A DNA stretch of 7,399 nucleotides from an uncultured Alphaproteobacteria bacterium (GCA_903905285.1 CAIVFQ010000055.1:1-7399); one strand, 5' to 3'; shown: positions 1 to 7,084, counted from the first letter of the stretch. The notes: a model not told the origin generated them from the sequence alone. Program-made: numbers and translations.

Positions 1-121
1 ATCATCGCTGGAATCGTCAATCTCAAAAATGGATTCGCTATAGCCTAAACAAAAAATAGGGGAATGGGGATCATGTCACTCTCTTGCAACAAACTACCTC
101 GACTTACGCAGTAGCTCTTAT

Positions 122-127
122 AAAGGG
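122..127 (+). promoter_or_regulatory. Ribosome binding site fixing the GTG start of the TPR gene
   Basis: AAAGGG lies 7 nt upstream of the GTG at 135-137. The frame is open further upstream to a TTG at 84, but that codon has no well-spaced purine box, and starting there would put 17 extra polar residues before the signal peptide. The GTG is therefore preferred. Confidence 0.55.
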
Positions 128-134
128 TTTTGAT

Positions 135-659
135 GTGAATGGCCTGTTGTCCAAATATTTAAGAATACTTGTTTTCTTGTGTTTTCTGGGAACGTCATTC
201 AATGGCTATGGAATAGAACGATCTATGGCATCCAACGGAAACGAATTAAGAAATACATACGCTCGTTCCGGCTTTTCCTATTGTCATCTGGGGCAGTATC
301 AAAATGCGATCAGTGCTTTTCAAGAGGTCTTGAAATTATTGCCTCCAACGGAAACCGTCATGAGGTCTAAAGTGTGCCACGATATCGGTTTTTGTTATGT
401 TCGTTTGGTCGTTCAGCTTCCAAACGCAGTTAAGACCATTCAAGATGGCTTGGGAAAATTACCTGATAATTTAAGACAGCCTTGTTTAAATCGTTTCAGC
501 GACCTTTTAAAAGAACATGAATCGAACAGCCCATTTTCGTTTCTGCAGTTTGAACAAGGAGGACAAAATGAACCAGTTTCGGATGCAGAACGTCACAGGG
601 AAGAAGTCGAGGAGGTTGCCAAAATCCTTATGAGTTTATCGGCGAAGGCGGAATACTAA
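135..659 (+). CDS. Small exported TPR-repeat protein
   Basis: This predicted protein of 174 aa has no assignable specific function. With the GTG start it opens with a basic segment followed by a hydrophobic stretch (about residues 10-22, ILVFLCFLGTS), which looks like a Sec signal peptide or N-terminal anchor. Residues about 40-73 form a good tetratricopeptide repeat (Gly and Tyr of helix A, GQY turn, A-x-x-x-F and a closing Pro). Residues about 77-112 look like a second, degenerate TPR (DIGFCYVRL... NAVKTIQDGL). TPRs are protein-binding scaffolds, so a periplasmic or secreted adaptor is plausible. The C-terminus is Glu-rich. It stands alone on the + strand and converges on tonB, with the TAA at 657-659 overlapping the tonB stop. 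The first ATG in frame lies at codon 31, after the signal peptide, which argues against using it. Confidence 0.7.
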   Translation: MNGLLSKYLRILVFLCFLGTSFNGYGIERSMASNGNELRNTYARSGFSYCHLGQYQNAISAFQEVLKLLPPTETVMRSKVCHDIGFCYVRLVVQLPNAVKTIQDGLGKLPDNLRQPCLNRFSDLLKEHESNSPFSFLQFEQGGQNEPVSDAERHREEVEEVAKILMSLSAKAEY

Positions 660-1273
660 ACCTCTAAATTAAACACAACGGGCAGAGTGACAGATAACGG
701 TTTTGTTGATTTGTCATGGCGGATAAAACGCCATTGTTTAACGGCTTCGAAAGCAGCCTCTTTTAAAAGTGAGGCAATATCGTTTCCTTGTTCAACATCA
801 ATCTTGATCACACTTCCTGCCGCATCAATTGTTAAGGTAAGGGTCATTTCACCTTTCAAACCCCGCCTGCGGGCCTCTTCAGGGTAGGTTGGGGTGGGGT
901 TGCTTGGGAAAGGAATCAGAACGGCGTCTGTGTCCAAGGTCTCTGCATTTTCTGCAAGGCCAGAAGGGGAAGGGAGGTTGCCCGTCTTTTGGATGATTTT
1001 TCGGGATTTTATTTCGTCATTGTGGGGAGAGTCGCGATGGGACAATCCAGACAATTCCTGGATCATTATGCTTCCTTTGGTTCCTTGTGATGGCGGGGAA
1101 TCTTGTTCTGGCTTAGAACAGGGTAGGCTGCTCCATTGAACATCAACACAAACGGCTTGTTGAAGTAGTGCCGCTTTCCCTTTAAGACTTCCCACAGAGA
1201 TTACCCAACCGGTACCAGCGAATGCTAGTCCGTGCAGCAACAGCGATATGACTAAAGCGTTTTTGTACCTCAT
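656..1273 (-). CDS. tonB: TonB family energy transducer
   Basis: TonB (205 aa) spans the inner membrane and periplasm and passes energy from an ExbB/ExbD proton channel to outer-membrane receptors. Residues 5-27 form the single transmembrane helix and contain S10-x-x-x-H14, the Ser/His pair known from TonB helices. A periplasmic linker (about 45-125) has several Ser/Pro stretches but is less Pro-Lys rich than in enterobacterial TonB. The C-terminal domain (about 127-205) has the family signature: Y130-P131-E-E-A, G-x-x-G before the strands, I-D-x-x-G-x-V, and A-x-x-A-V-K-Q-W-R-F. Two cysteines (42, 52) flank the linker start. The ATG overlaps the receptor stop as ATGA and no strong ribosome site is visible, so translation is probably coupled to the receptor. 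No exbB or exbD lies in the window. Confidence 0.88.
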   Translation of the reverse strand: MRYKNALVISLLLHGLAFAGTGWVISVGSLKGKAALLQQAVCVDVQWSSLPCSKPEQDSPPSQGTKGSIMIQELSGLSHRDSPHNDEIKSRKIIQKTGNLPSPSGLAENAETLDTDAVLIPFPSNPTPTYPEEARRRGLKGEMTLTLTIDAAGSVIKIDVEQGNDIASLLKEAAFEAVKQWRFIRHDKSTKPLSVTLPVVFNLEV

Positions 1274-3168
1274 GTAGACAACCGCAATCCTGCATAAAAG
1301 CTTACGCCAGGTTGGATATATCCTGCGGGTTGTTCGTAATGACGGTTCAATATATTCTCTGCTCTTATAAAAAATTCTTGATGACCATACCCTAAAATGG
1401 GTTGTGTGGGTTTATAATTCAAGGTCGCCCGCAGTAAAATTGGCCCCTTGGTATAAACTTTCCGTTCGGTCCCACGAGGCCTATTAACCTGTTTGCCGTC
1501 ATGGCTTAGGCCAACGCCCACATCACACTCGGTCGTTGTTTGCCATTGAAGATTGAATAAAATTTTGTGCAGAGGTCTGTTGAAAAGGGTCGCTCCAGTT
1601 GATAGGTCTTTGGCGGAAGTGTAAATGTGGTTCACAGAAATCTTAAAATCATTAAAGACTTCCCACTCCACAAACGACTCTAACCCCTGAGTCTGCGACT
1701 TATTAATATTGTCATATCGATAAAGCCTGGGGGCCAGTTGTTGACCGACAATTAAATCTTGCAACCGCGTTTGGAAAAAAGTGGTCCCCACACGAAGGGC
1801 CTTGAACACGGCCTGTTGGAGGCCGACCTCCCACCCGTGGCCTTTTTCAGGACGAATGCTCCGATTACCACTTTGCGGATCAAACACTTGCAACAAGCTG
1901 GGATTATGAATCACCGTTCCATGACTCGCATATAAGTCAGTATAGGTTTCAAGGTGATGATAGGTGATGGATGCCCGATGCGTTGCATGGGATTTAAATT
2001 GACGGTGGTGGTGTCCTCTGCCCCATAAATCAATCTCTATCCTTTCGTGGGGCATCGTATGGTGACCTATAAAAAGGGAAGATTCATGAGATTCTGCCTG
2101 CATTTGTTTATAGGTACCTGTTTCCGGAATTGATGCCTGGTAGGATTGCTGGTGATGATCAACGCCTATATCAAGATCGTGAGTTTCACTAAAGTGCAGG
2201 CGGTTATGTCCTTGAAAGCTTAAGGCCTTACCCTTGTAAAAAGAACGGGGAGAAAAGGGAGCCTGATCTTGCCCATATGTACGTTGGCTTTGTAAATATC
2301 CCACTTGAAGTTTTGGCTGCCAGATGCGGCTTTTGTCTGTGCCCTCAGCCGTTAACCCATGCAAATCATAGACCGACACGTCTTGGCTGTTTGGATTTGA
2401 ATTAAATGCGTCCCCATAACGGGAACGACTGCGTTGATGCCGATTATGAAGACTTAGGCGCCAGTTCTGTCGGCTGTTCAAGCTGCAATGGGACGTAAGG
2501 TTTTGTGAATCATAGAGATCAGGATGATGTTGGCGTGCAATGGTTCGTTTTGAATAAGGGACAGAAGACGGCGTGTCAGTTTGACGATGGCCGCCCTGGA
2601 TATAAAAATCTCCATAGGGTTTTTCTCCCTGAAAACTAAGACTTTGGCGATAGCTTTGGTGTGACCCCGCTTCGCCCACAAGATCGGCTTTGGCATCGCC
2701 GCGTCCTCTTTTGGTTGTCAGCTGGACAACACCGCCCACAGCATCACTGCCGTATGATGCCGCATGGGGGCCCCTTAAAACGTTAATCTTTTCTAACGAT
2801 TCAGACTCTAGCTGGCCAAAATCAAAACCCCCATTCGGGCTGCTGGGGTCATGGGCTCGCAAGCCATCAATCAAAACCAAAACATGCTCTGGATTGGCGC
2901 CCCTTACAAAAAGTTGGGCTGACTTTCCTACACCACCTGTTTGCACCAGATGAACGCCTGGCGTGTTTTGAAGGGCCTCTGTCAATGTTGTTTGCTGTTG
3001 GGTTCTAAGGGTGTCTGACGAAGACTCGGTTTTTGCGAAGGGCGCTTTCTTAACTTCTTTAGCCTTAACGGTCAAAACAGGAAGCAAGGGGGCGCCACAG
3101 ATGAAAGGAATGTGCACAAGATTAACAAGCCAAAACCCTACCACCAGTTTGAAAACACCTTTTGACAC
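1270..3168 (-). CDS. TonB-dependent outer-membrane receptor, BtuB-like
   Basis: This is an outer-membrane gated beta-barrel (632 aa; E. coli BtuB is 614) that imports a scarce ligand with TonB energy. Residues 1-25 are a signal peptide. A TonB-box-like segment, PVLTVKA (30-36), follows directly. The plug domain (about 55-155) has LTEALQNTPGVHL, LFVRGANPEHVLVLIDG, INVLRGPHAASYG and DAVGGVVQL, all standard plug signatures. The rest is a barrel ending in ENILNRHYEQPAGY...PGVSFYAGLRL, which closely resembles the last strands of the BtuB group and has a hydrophobic end typical of Bam substrates. Cobalamin is the likeliest substrate by family, but no cobalamin riboswitch is seen upstream, so a haem, siderophore or other ligand remains possible. 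Several His-rich stretches occur in the barrel. The start is GTG; its ribosome site is weak. tonB follows with an ATGA overlap. Confidence 0.88.
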   Translation of the reverse strand: MSKGVFKLVVGFWLVNLVHIPFICGAPLLPVLTVKAKEVKKAPFAKTESSSDTLRTQQQTTLTEALQNTPGVHLVQTGGVGKSAQLFVRGANPEHVLVLIDGLRAHDPSSPNGGFDFGQLESESLEKINVLRGPHAASYGSDAVGGVVQLTTKRGRGDAKADLVGEAGSHQSYRQSLSFQGEKPYGDFYIQGGHRQTDTPSSVPYSKRTIARQHHPDLYDSQNLTSHCSLNSRQNWRLSLHNRHQRSRSRYGDAFNSNPNSQDVSVYDLHGLTAEGTDKSRIWQPKLQVGYLQSQRTYGQDQAPFSPRSFYKGKALSFQGHNRLHFSETHDLDIGVDHHQQSYQASIPETGTYKQMQAESHESSLFIGHHTMPHERIEIDLWGRGHHHRQFKSHATHRASITYHHLETYTDLYASHGTVIHNPSLLQVFDPQSGNRSIRPEKGHGWEVGLQQAVFKALRVGTTFFQTRLQDLIVGQQLAPRLYRYDNINKSQTQGLESFVEWEVFNDFKISVNHIYTSAKDLSTGATLFNRPLHKILFNLQWQTTTECDVGVGLSHDGKQVNRPRGTERKVYTKGPILLRATLNYKPTQPILGYGHQEFFIRAENILNRHYEQPAGYIQPGVSFYAGLRLST

Positions 3169-3208
3169 AAAATCTATATGTTGTTATTTTTTATTAAGAT
3201 TAACACAA

Positions 3209-3238
3209 AATATAGTGGTTTTGAAAAAGGTGCAACAA
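3209..3238 (-). promoter_or_regulatory. Possible promoter for receptor-tonB
   Basis: On the - strand, TTGTTG (3233-3238) and TATATT (3209-3214) are separated by 18 nt in the AT-rich 74-nt gap after ubiG. The -10 match is good and the -35 match is modest. An alternative -35 is TTGCAC (3230-3235) with a 15-nt spacer. Read-through from ubiG would also serve the pair. Confidence 0.3.
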
Positions 3239-3242
3239 CAAA

Positions 3243-3992
3243 TTAGCACCTAAACTGTGCGCAGCCGATGTAATTAACGGCCAACGATTCGCTTAACGAC
3301 CACGGCTGTTGGGAAGATGAAAATCGGTAAAAAGGGTTATAGTGAAACCCCTTAAGATCTGTGAAATGGAATTCACAATCCTGCAACCAATGGGCCAGAG
3401 TTGCGGGTTTAATAAATTGTTTCCAATTATGGGTACCCCGGGGAACCATGCGCAATACATACTCAGCAGCAACGATGCCTTGTAAATAGGACAAAGCTGT
3501 TTGATTAAAGGTTGAGACAAAAAACAACCCCTGCTTTGATGCCAACGATGCGCAAGATTTTATAAATTGGTCAGGGTGATCAACATGTTCAACAATTTCC
3601 AAGGCACAAACAATATCGAAAGTTTGGGCGGGCAATTCTTCAACCGTGGTCATTTGGTAATCAATTTCAAGGTTTGATTCTGTTGCATGATGCTTAGCAA
3701 CCTCGATGGCCCTGGGGCTTGCATCAATGCCGGTCACTTTTGCACCCAGGCGGGCCAAGGGTTCACACAAAATACCACCGCCACAGCCCACGTCTAAGAC
3801 CTTCAGCCCCTTTAATGGTTGAGGGGATAAAGGGTCAGCTTTAAAACGCCGGATGATATGATCTTTGATGAACTGCAACCGACTGGGGTTTAGTTGGTGC
3901 AATGCCTTAAACGGCCCTGTTTCATTCCACCACTGGTCAGCGATTTGATCGAACTGGCTGACTTCTTCGGGGTTTATTGTCTGGTTTGTCAT
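3243..3992 (-). CDS. ubiG: Ubiquinone biosynthesis O-methyltransferase UbiG
   Basis: UbiG performs both SAM-dependent O-methylations in ubiquinone synthesis (the catechol intermediate and the demethylubiquinol) at the inner membrane face. The 249-aa protein is full length (E. coli about 240). From the ATG at 3992: the N-terminal family block FDQIADQWW...GPFKALHQLNPSR (about 14-38), SAM motif I LDVGCGGG (66-73), the acidic post-I loop VTGIDAS (86-92), LEIVEHVDHP (131-140), and the UbiG-specific membrane-association block AAEYVLRMVPRGTHNW (175-190). The C-terminus keeps the family's VNYI. The usual N-R-T/N tripeptide after the FxST strand is N-Q-T here. ATG 3992 is chosen over ATG 3998 because GAAGG abuts the latter but sits 6 nt from the former. 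It lies between the glycosyltransferase and receptor genes, with no functional link to either. Confidence 0.93.
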   Translation of the reverse strand: MTNQTINPEEVSQFDQIADQWWNETGPFKALHQLNPSRLQFIKDHIIRRFKADPLSPQPLKGLKVLDVGCGGGILCEPLARLGAKVTGIDASPRAIEVAKHHATESNLEIDYQMTTVEELPAQTFDIVCALEIVEHVDHPDQFIKSCASLASKQGLFFVSTFNQTALSYLQGIVAAEYVLRMVPRGTHNWKQFIKPATLAHWLQDCEFHFTDLKGFHYNPFYRFSSSQQPWSLSESLAVNYIGCAQFRC

Positions 3993-3998
3993 TATCAT

Positions 3999-4003
3999 CC
4001 TTC
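3999..4003 (-). promoter_or_regulatory. Ribosome binding site deciding the ubiG start
   Basis: GAAGG on the - strand ends directly before the ATG at 3998 and is 6 nt before the ATG at 3992, so it supports initiation at the second ATG. Confidence 0.6.
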
Positions 4004-4025
4004 ATCAAAAGGGAACTGCCCCTAG

Positions 4026-4056
4026 ACTATAATCTACAAAACCCGAAAGATATCAA
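4026..4056 (-). promoter_or_regulatory. Weak candidate promoter before ubiG
   Basis: TTGATA (4051-4056) and TATAGT (4026-4031) on the - strand each match the consensus at most positions, but the spacer is 19 nt, and the -35 box lies inside the end of the glycosyltransferase gene. It would allow ubiG to be transcribed independently of the genes upstream. Confidence 0.22.
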
Positions 4057-6121
4057 CTTTTGATTCTAAAATTGATTTATTCCCAAACTTAGGTGTTACT
4101 CCCCAGCTGTTGGCATGTTTAAGGGTTAAGAATTGCCCCTGTGGTACGAACATAACCTTGTCAGTTTCTTTGCTAAATAAATCCAACAAAATCATTAAGT
4201 GATGGGAACCCGTCCACGCCAATTGGCTGGGTGCCGTGGGCGTTATGACTTTAACCTCACCAGATAAAAGGTGCAGAGTTTCCAAACTGTTCAGATACCG
4301 ATCAAGAATGTCATCATTTGGTTTTGTCGCGCATACGCTGTGGTCAATATTCCCCCAATCGTATAGGAAGAATAAACGATCATAAACGCCAAGAAAGGGG
4401 GTCAGGTCTTTCAAAAAAGTACAGCCCATATCAGCATAAAGACCCCCTTGTGTATGCAAGACATTCAACCTGAAAATATCATTGGCGTTGCAAAAGCGAT
4501 TATCTGCATAAAATGCCTCAAACAGGGATCGGCCCCGCATGGAAGGCAAAATTTCTATTATGTCACGAACCTGAATGTTTAGGCCTAATCTGGCTTTGGC
4601 TTCCTCTAAAAATTTCACTGTTTTGGGCAGTTGGGTTTTATCCATGCACCAAAACAGATGTTGCCATCCGGGGGATGTATCTAAAATTTGCAAACTCTCA
4701 ATGTACATTTGCAGCCGATCAGCCGGGACCTCAGTCGGGTTGTCAGTACTGGTTATCCAACTTCTGTGGCTGATCAAGGGGATAGGCGTGCTTCTTGGTT
4801 GCAACTTAATATCACAATAGGTGTCTTTAAACCGCTGGTATAAGGCTTCGCGTTTTTCTTCAATCTCTGCCTTTTCTACGCCATATAAAAGTTTGGCGAC
4901 GGGCAGGGTGTATTTCTCTATCAAGGCATCCTTTTCCAAATTCATTCGATAAGGTATGGAAAATAAAGATTCGTCACCAAAGATAATTTCTTGTGAAAGG
5001 GGTTGGCGTTGCAACGATGTTTGTCCAAACTTTCCAGCACCTAACCAGCTGGCCATATGATTGGTTTTTACCAAGGAATCAAACCCATAGGGGCAAGGGA
5101 GAATACGGTCTGTTTCGCGGGTGTGAATGTCCATCATCACCGTTAGAATTCCAAGCGCTGTCCAAGGGGGCGTCACAACGCCATCGCCAAAATTTCTAAA
5201 CGCAGCTGGTACCCGATTTAAGCCATCAAGGAACCGTAACAGGTTGCTGACAACGACAGAGTTTTTGGGGGCCGCTAAAAAGCTGGTACCCGCAATGAAC
5301 CCTTCTTGACCAAAAAGGTAATCGAATCTTTCAACATAAGGGGTTAGGTCGGTCGCATATTCCACACCGAAATCACTGTAAAGGCCACCCTTAAGATTCA
5401 CGAGATTAAAACGCAACACATCGCTGGCCGCTGTATAATACTTCCCCTCATAAAGGCGCCAAAAAATATCTTTGCCGCGCATGGCTGGCAAAATTTCCTC
5501 TAGCCTATGAACCTGAATATCGCAGCCTGATTGTTCCAAGATTTTGATGGTCTTTGGAATTTTATCAGGATTTAGGCACCAAAAATGATGAACCCACTTT
5601 GCCGCCTTCAATTGTTTCAGACTTTCAAAATACATCTCCAAACGGTCGTTTGGCACCTCATACGGGGTTTCATCACTGGTCAGCCAAATACGATGGGTCA
5701 GGTAAGGAATGGGGGTTAAGCGTTTAGATTGCTTTTCATCTAAAGCATCAAGAATGGCACGGGTGCGTTGTAACAGTTTTGTCCTTTTTGTTCGTATTGC
5801 ATCGACCGTGGTGGGAAACATTTTCTCATAAACATTCGTGAAAAAATTTCTGTAATAATCAAAATTGCCTGTGCTTTGATCGTAAGGATCTGACAATAGT
5901 TTCCGTAAATAAGGGTTGACTTGGCGTGCCACCGACCGCGCGGGATCAAGGTCTAAGATATTGAATTTTCCTTGGCGGATAGGGATATTCCCAAAGCGAC
6001 CTCCCCGTTTCCAAGATTGCGCATGGTTTATGGTCATCAGGCTTTTGCCCCCGCTTTTATCCCCTTCTGGCACAAACAAGAATCGGCTTTCGCCTGTACT
6101 AAACTTGTCGATAACGGCCAT
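4034..6121 (-). CDS. Two-module DXD-type glycosyltransferase (3' part of a probably frameshifted three-module gene)
   Basis: This 695-aa ORF belongs to the 'glycosyltransferase sugar-binding region containing DXD' superfamily (GT32/GT44, which includes the clostridial TcdA/TcdB toxin domain). Residues 1-60 are not a normal N-terminus: they are the missing C-terminal end of the module encoded upstream, with its H-x-x-S-W (W37) and RFG. Module B (about 70-388) has THRIW, HHFWCL, LPAMRG, AASD234-x-x-R237, GGLYSD250-F-G252 and HMASW359. Module C (about 390-695) has SHRSW, FWCM, LPSMRG, NAND548-x-x-R551, GGLYAD564-M-G566 and HANSW673. Modules B and C match at 23 of 38 positions over residues 134-171 and 443-480. 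Alone it has no signal peptide. The ATG overlaps the upstream stop as TGATG; an adjacent TTG at 6124 is also in frame, and no ribosome site is evident. A family-level call is safe; the donor sugar and target are unknown. Confidence 0.8.
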   Translation of the reverse strand: MAVIDKFSTGESRFLFVPEGDKSGGKSLMTINHAQSWKRGGRFGNIPIRQGKFNILDLDPARSVARQVNPYLRKLLSDPYDQSTGNFDYYRNFFTNVYEKMFPTTVDAIRTKRTKLLQRTRAILDALDEKQSKRLTPIPYLTHRIWLTSDETPYEVPNDRLEMYFESLKQLKAAKWVHHFWCLNPDKIPKTIKILEQSGCDIQVHRLEEILPAMRGKDIFWRLYEGKYYTAASDVLRFNLVNLKGGLYSDFGVEYATDLTPYVERFDYLFGQEGFIAGTSFLAAPKNSVVVSNLLRFLDGLNRVPAAFRNFGDGVVTPPWTALGILTVMMDIHTRETDRILPCPYGFDSLVKTNHMASWLGAGKFGQTSLQRQPLSQEIIFGDESLFSIPYRMNLEKDALIEKYTLPVAKLLYGVEKAEIEEKREALYQRFKDTYCDIKLQPRSTPIPLISHRSWITSTDNPTEVPADRLQMYIESLQILDTSPGWQHLFWCMDKTQLPKTVKFLEEAKARLGLNIQVRDIIEILPSMRGRSLFEAFYADNRFCNANDIFRLNVLHTQGGLYADMGCTFLKDLTPFLGVYDRLFFLYDWGNIDHSVCATKPNDDILDRYLNSLETLHLLSGEVKVITPTAPSQLAWTGSHHLMILLDLFSKETDKVMFVPQGQFLTLKHANSWGVTPKFGNKSILESKVDIFRVL

Positions 6122-6963
6122 CAAATGGGGTGACCCACACCAAAAGCCTGGGTTTCAAACGTGGGTGTCAGGGCCTTGGCTGAACCTGTCATCTCGTGCA
6201 ATTGATCCAGCTTGTCTAGATAGTTTTTCATTAAGGGATCGTTTTGCTGATACCCAAAAAAAGATTGGTCAAGAAACTTACCATTCGACCACCACATATG
6301 GTCATAGGCCTGGGCAAAGGGGGTTAAGTCTTCTAACTGCAACGTCCCTAAATCGGCATATACGCCCCCATTCAGATAGATAATATTTTGGCGAACGATG
6401 TTACTGGCCAGACAAAAATGCTTGTTATCGTAATAAGCCTGGTAAATGTGCCGGCCTTTCATCTGGGACAGAATTTCATCCAGTTCGTGAATATGGACGG
6501 TGGTGCCACACTTTTGTAAAAATTGAATTGTTTCGGGGATTTGGTCTTTGCGCAGGCACCAAAAATGATGTTCCCAAGGTTCGGTTGTCGAAAGCATAAG
6601 GCTGTAAGCGTAGGCCTTTAAAGATTGAGGGTCAGCCTCACAAGGGGTTTCTTGGCTGGTCAACCACAGACGATGGGTTTTAAAAGGGATGTGACCTGTT
6701 TTCTCGGCATATAAATTACGGAAAATGGTTTGGCTGTTTTGGCTCAGCGCTGCTCTTTTTTGTCTTATATCTTCCGAAGAGAGTCCATAAACTTCTTGCC
6801 CTATCTTTACCGAGAACGCCCCTTCCCATCGATCGTCTTCATTAAGTTGATAGGGGGAGGGGACAGCACCCCCTAAGTGAATGGGGTACAGGTCTTGTCC
6901 GGAAGCAAAGGCAACCTTTAGAAAACAGAGAAGGCAACAGACAATTTGTAATAAGATGCGCAC
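6121..6963 (-). CDS. Sec-exported DXD-type glycosyltransferase, truncated (5' part of a probably frameshifted gene)
   Basis: This 280-aa ORF starts with a clear signal peptide (residues 1-20, hydrophobic core and AFA before the likely cleavage site), so the product leaves the cytoplasm. One glycosyltransferase module follows: THRLW (96-100), HHFWCL (132-137), MKGR (168-171), LASN188-x-x-R191, and GGVYAD204-L-G206 followed by EDLTPF. It ends with TPTFETQAF and then six out-of-frame residues (GVGHPI), stopping before the H-x-x-S-W block every other module has; that block lies at the start of the downstream ORF. The conserved Asp before the Arg (Asp270 in C. difficile TcdB) is Asn188, so activity is doubtful. 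The start is GTG with no clear ribosome site but an AT-rich upstream region. It is the first gene of the run that continues to ubiG. The family is secure; the biological target is not known. Confidence 0.8.
   Translation of the reverse strand: MRILLQIVCCLLCFLKVAFASGQDLYPIHLGGAVPSPYQLNEDDRWEGAFSVKIGQEVYGLSSEDIRQKRAALSQNSQTIFRNLYAEKTGHIPFKTHRLWLTSQETPCEADPQSLKAYAYSLMLSTTEPWEHHFWCLRKDQIPETIQFLQKCGTTVHIHELDEILSQMKGRHIYQAYYDNKHFCLASNIVRQNIIYLNGGVYADLGTLQLEDLTPFAQAYDHMWWSNGKFLDQSFFGYQQNDPLMKNYLDKLDQLHEMTGSAKALTPTFETQAFGVGHPI
6142..6145 (-). other. Putative frameshift site in the glycosyltransferase gene
   Basis: TTTT on the - strand. Reading GCT TTT and then stepping back one base gives TGG TGT GGG TCA, so the protein runs ...TPTFETQAF-WCGSPHLM.... 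This aligns without gaps to TPTAPSQLAWTGSHHLM in module C, with the Trp, Gly-Ser, His and Leu-Met in register. Loss of one T from a run of five explains it most simply; the exact base is inferred from the alignment. Confidence 0.7.
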
Positions 6964-6977
6964 GATAAAAGATAAAA

Positions 6978-6983
6978 TTTATA
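6978..6983 (-). promoter_or_regulatory. Possible -10 element for the glycosyltransferase gene
   Basis: TATAAA on the - strand lies 15 nt before the GTG start in a very AT-rich leader (6964-7020). No convincing -35 box is found at the expected spacing, so this is only a candidate. Confidence 0.2.
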
Positions 6984-7084
6984 GAAGTCTTTCTTTTATT
7001 TTATTTTAAAGTATTTAAATTACTGTTAATTGCACCCGCTGCGTCTGCAGGATTGTGGTAAATTTGTGGGACGGTTTTGGGTTA

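Noticed and set aside
1..83. Possible 3' end of an upstream + strand gene (frames ending at TAA 46-48 or TAG 57-59)
   Set aside because: Only 15-18 codons are visible in either frame and neither is recognisable, so no coding call can be supported.
73..114. Short ATG frame (13 codons) after a GGGGA box, before the TPR gene
   Set aside because: It could be a leader peptide, but it is too short and has no attenuator-like structure after it.
3169..3242. Cobalamin riboswitch before the BtuB-like receptor
   Set aside because: The gap is only 74 nt, AT-rich, and has no B12-box-like sequence or multi-stem fold.
687..3253. Several + strand open frames of 66-87 codons inside tonB and the receptor gene
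   Set aside because: All are antisense to well-supported genes, and none shows a family motif.
6142..6148. Programmed -1 ribosomal frameshift signal
   Set aside because: The in-frame codons GCT TTT GGT do not make an X-XXY-YYZ heptamer, and no strong downstream stem was evident. Recoding remains possible but mutation or sequencing error is simpler.
5916..6383. 155-codon open frame on the + strand
   Set aside because: It is antisense to the glycosyltransferase ORFs, which have clear conserved motifs; its product is of low-complexity character with no recognisable domain.
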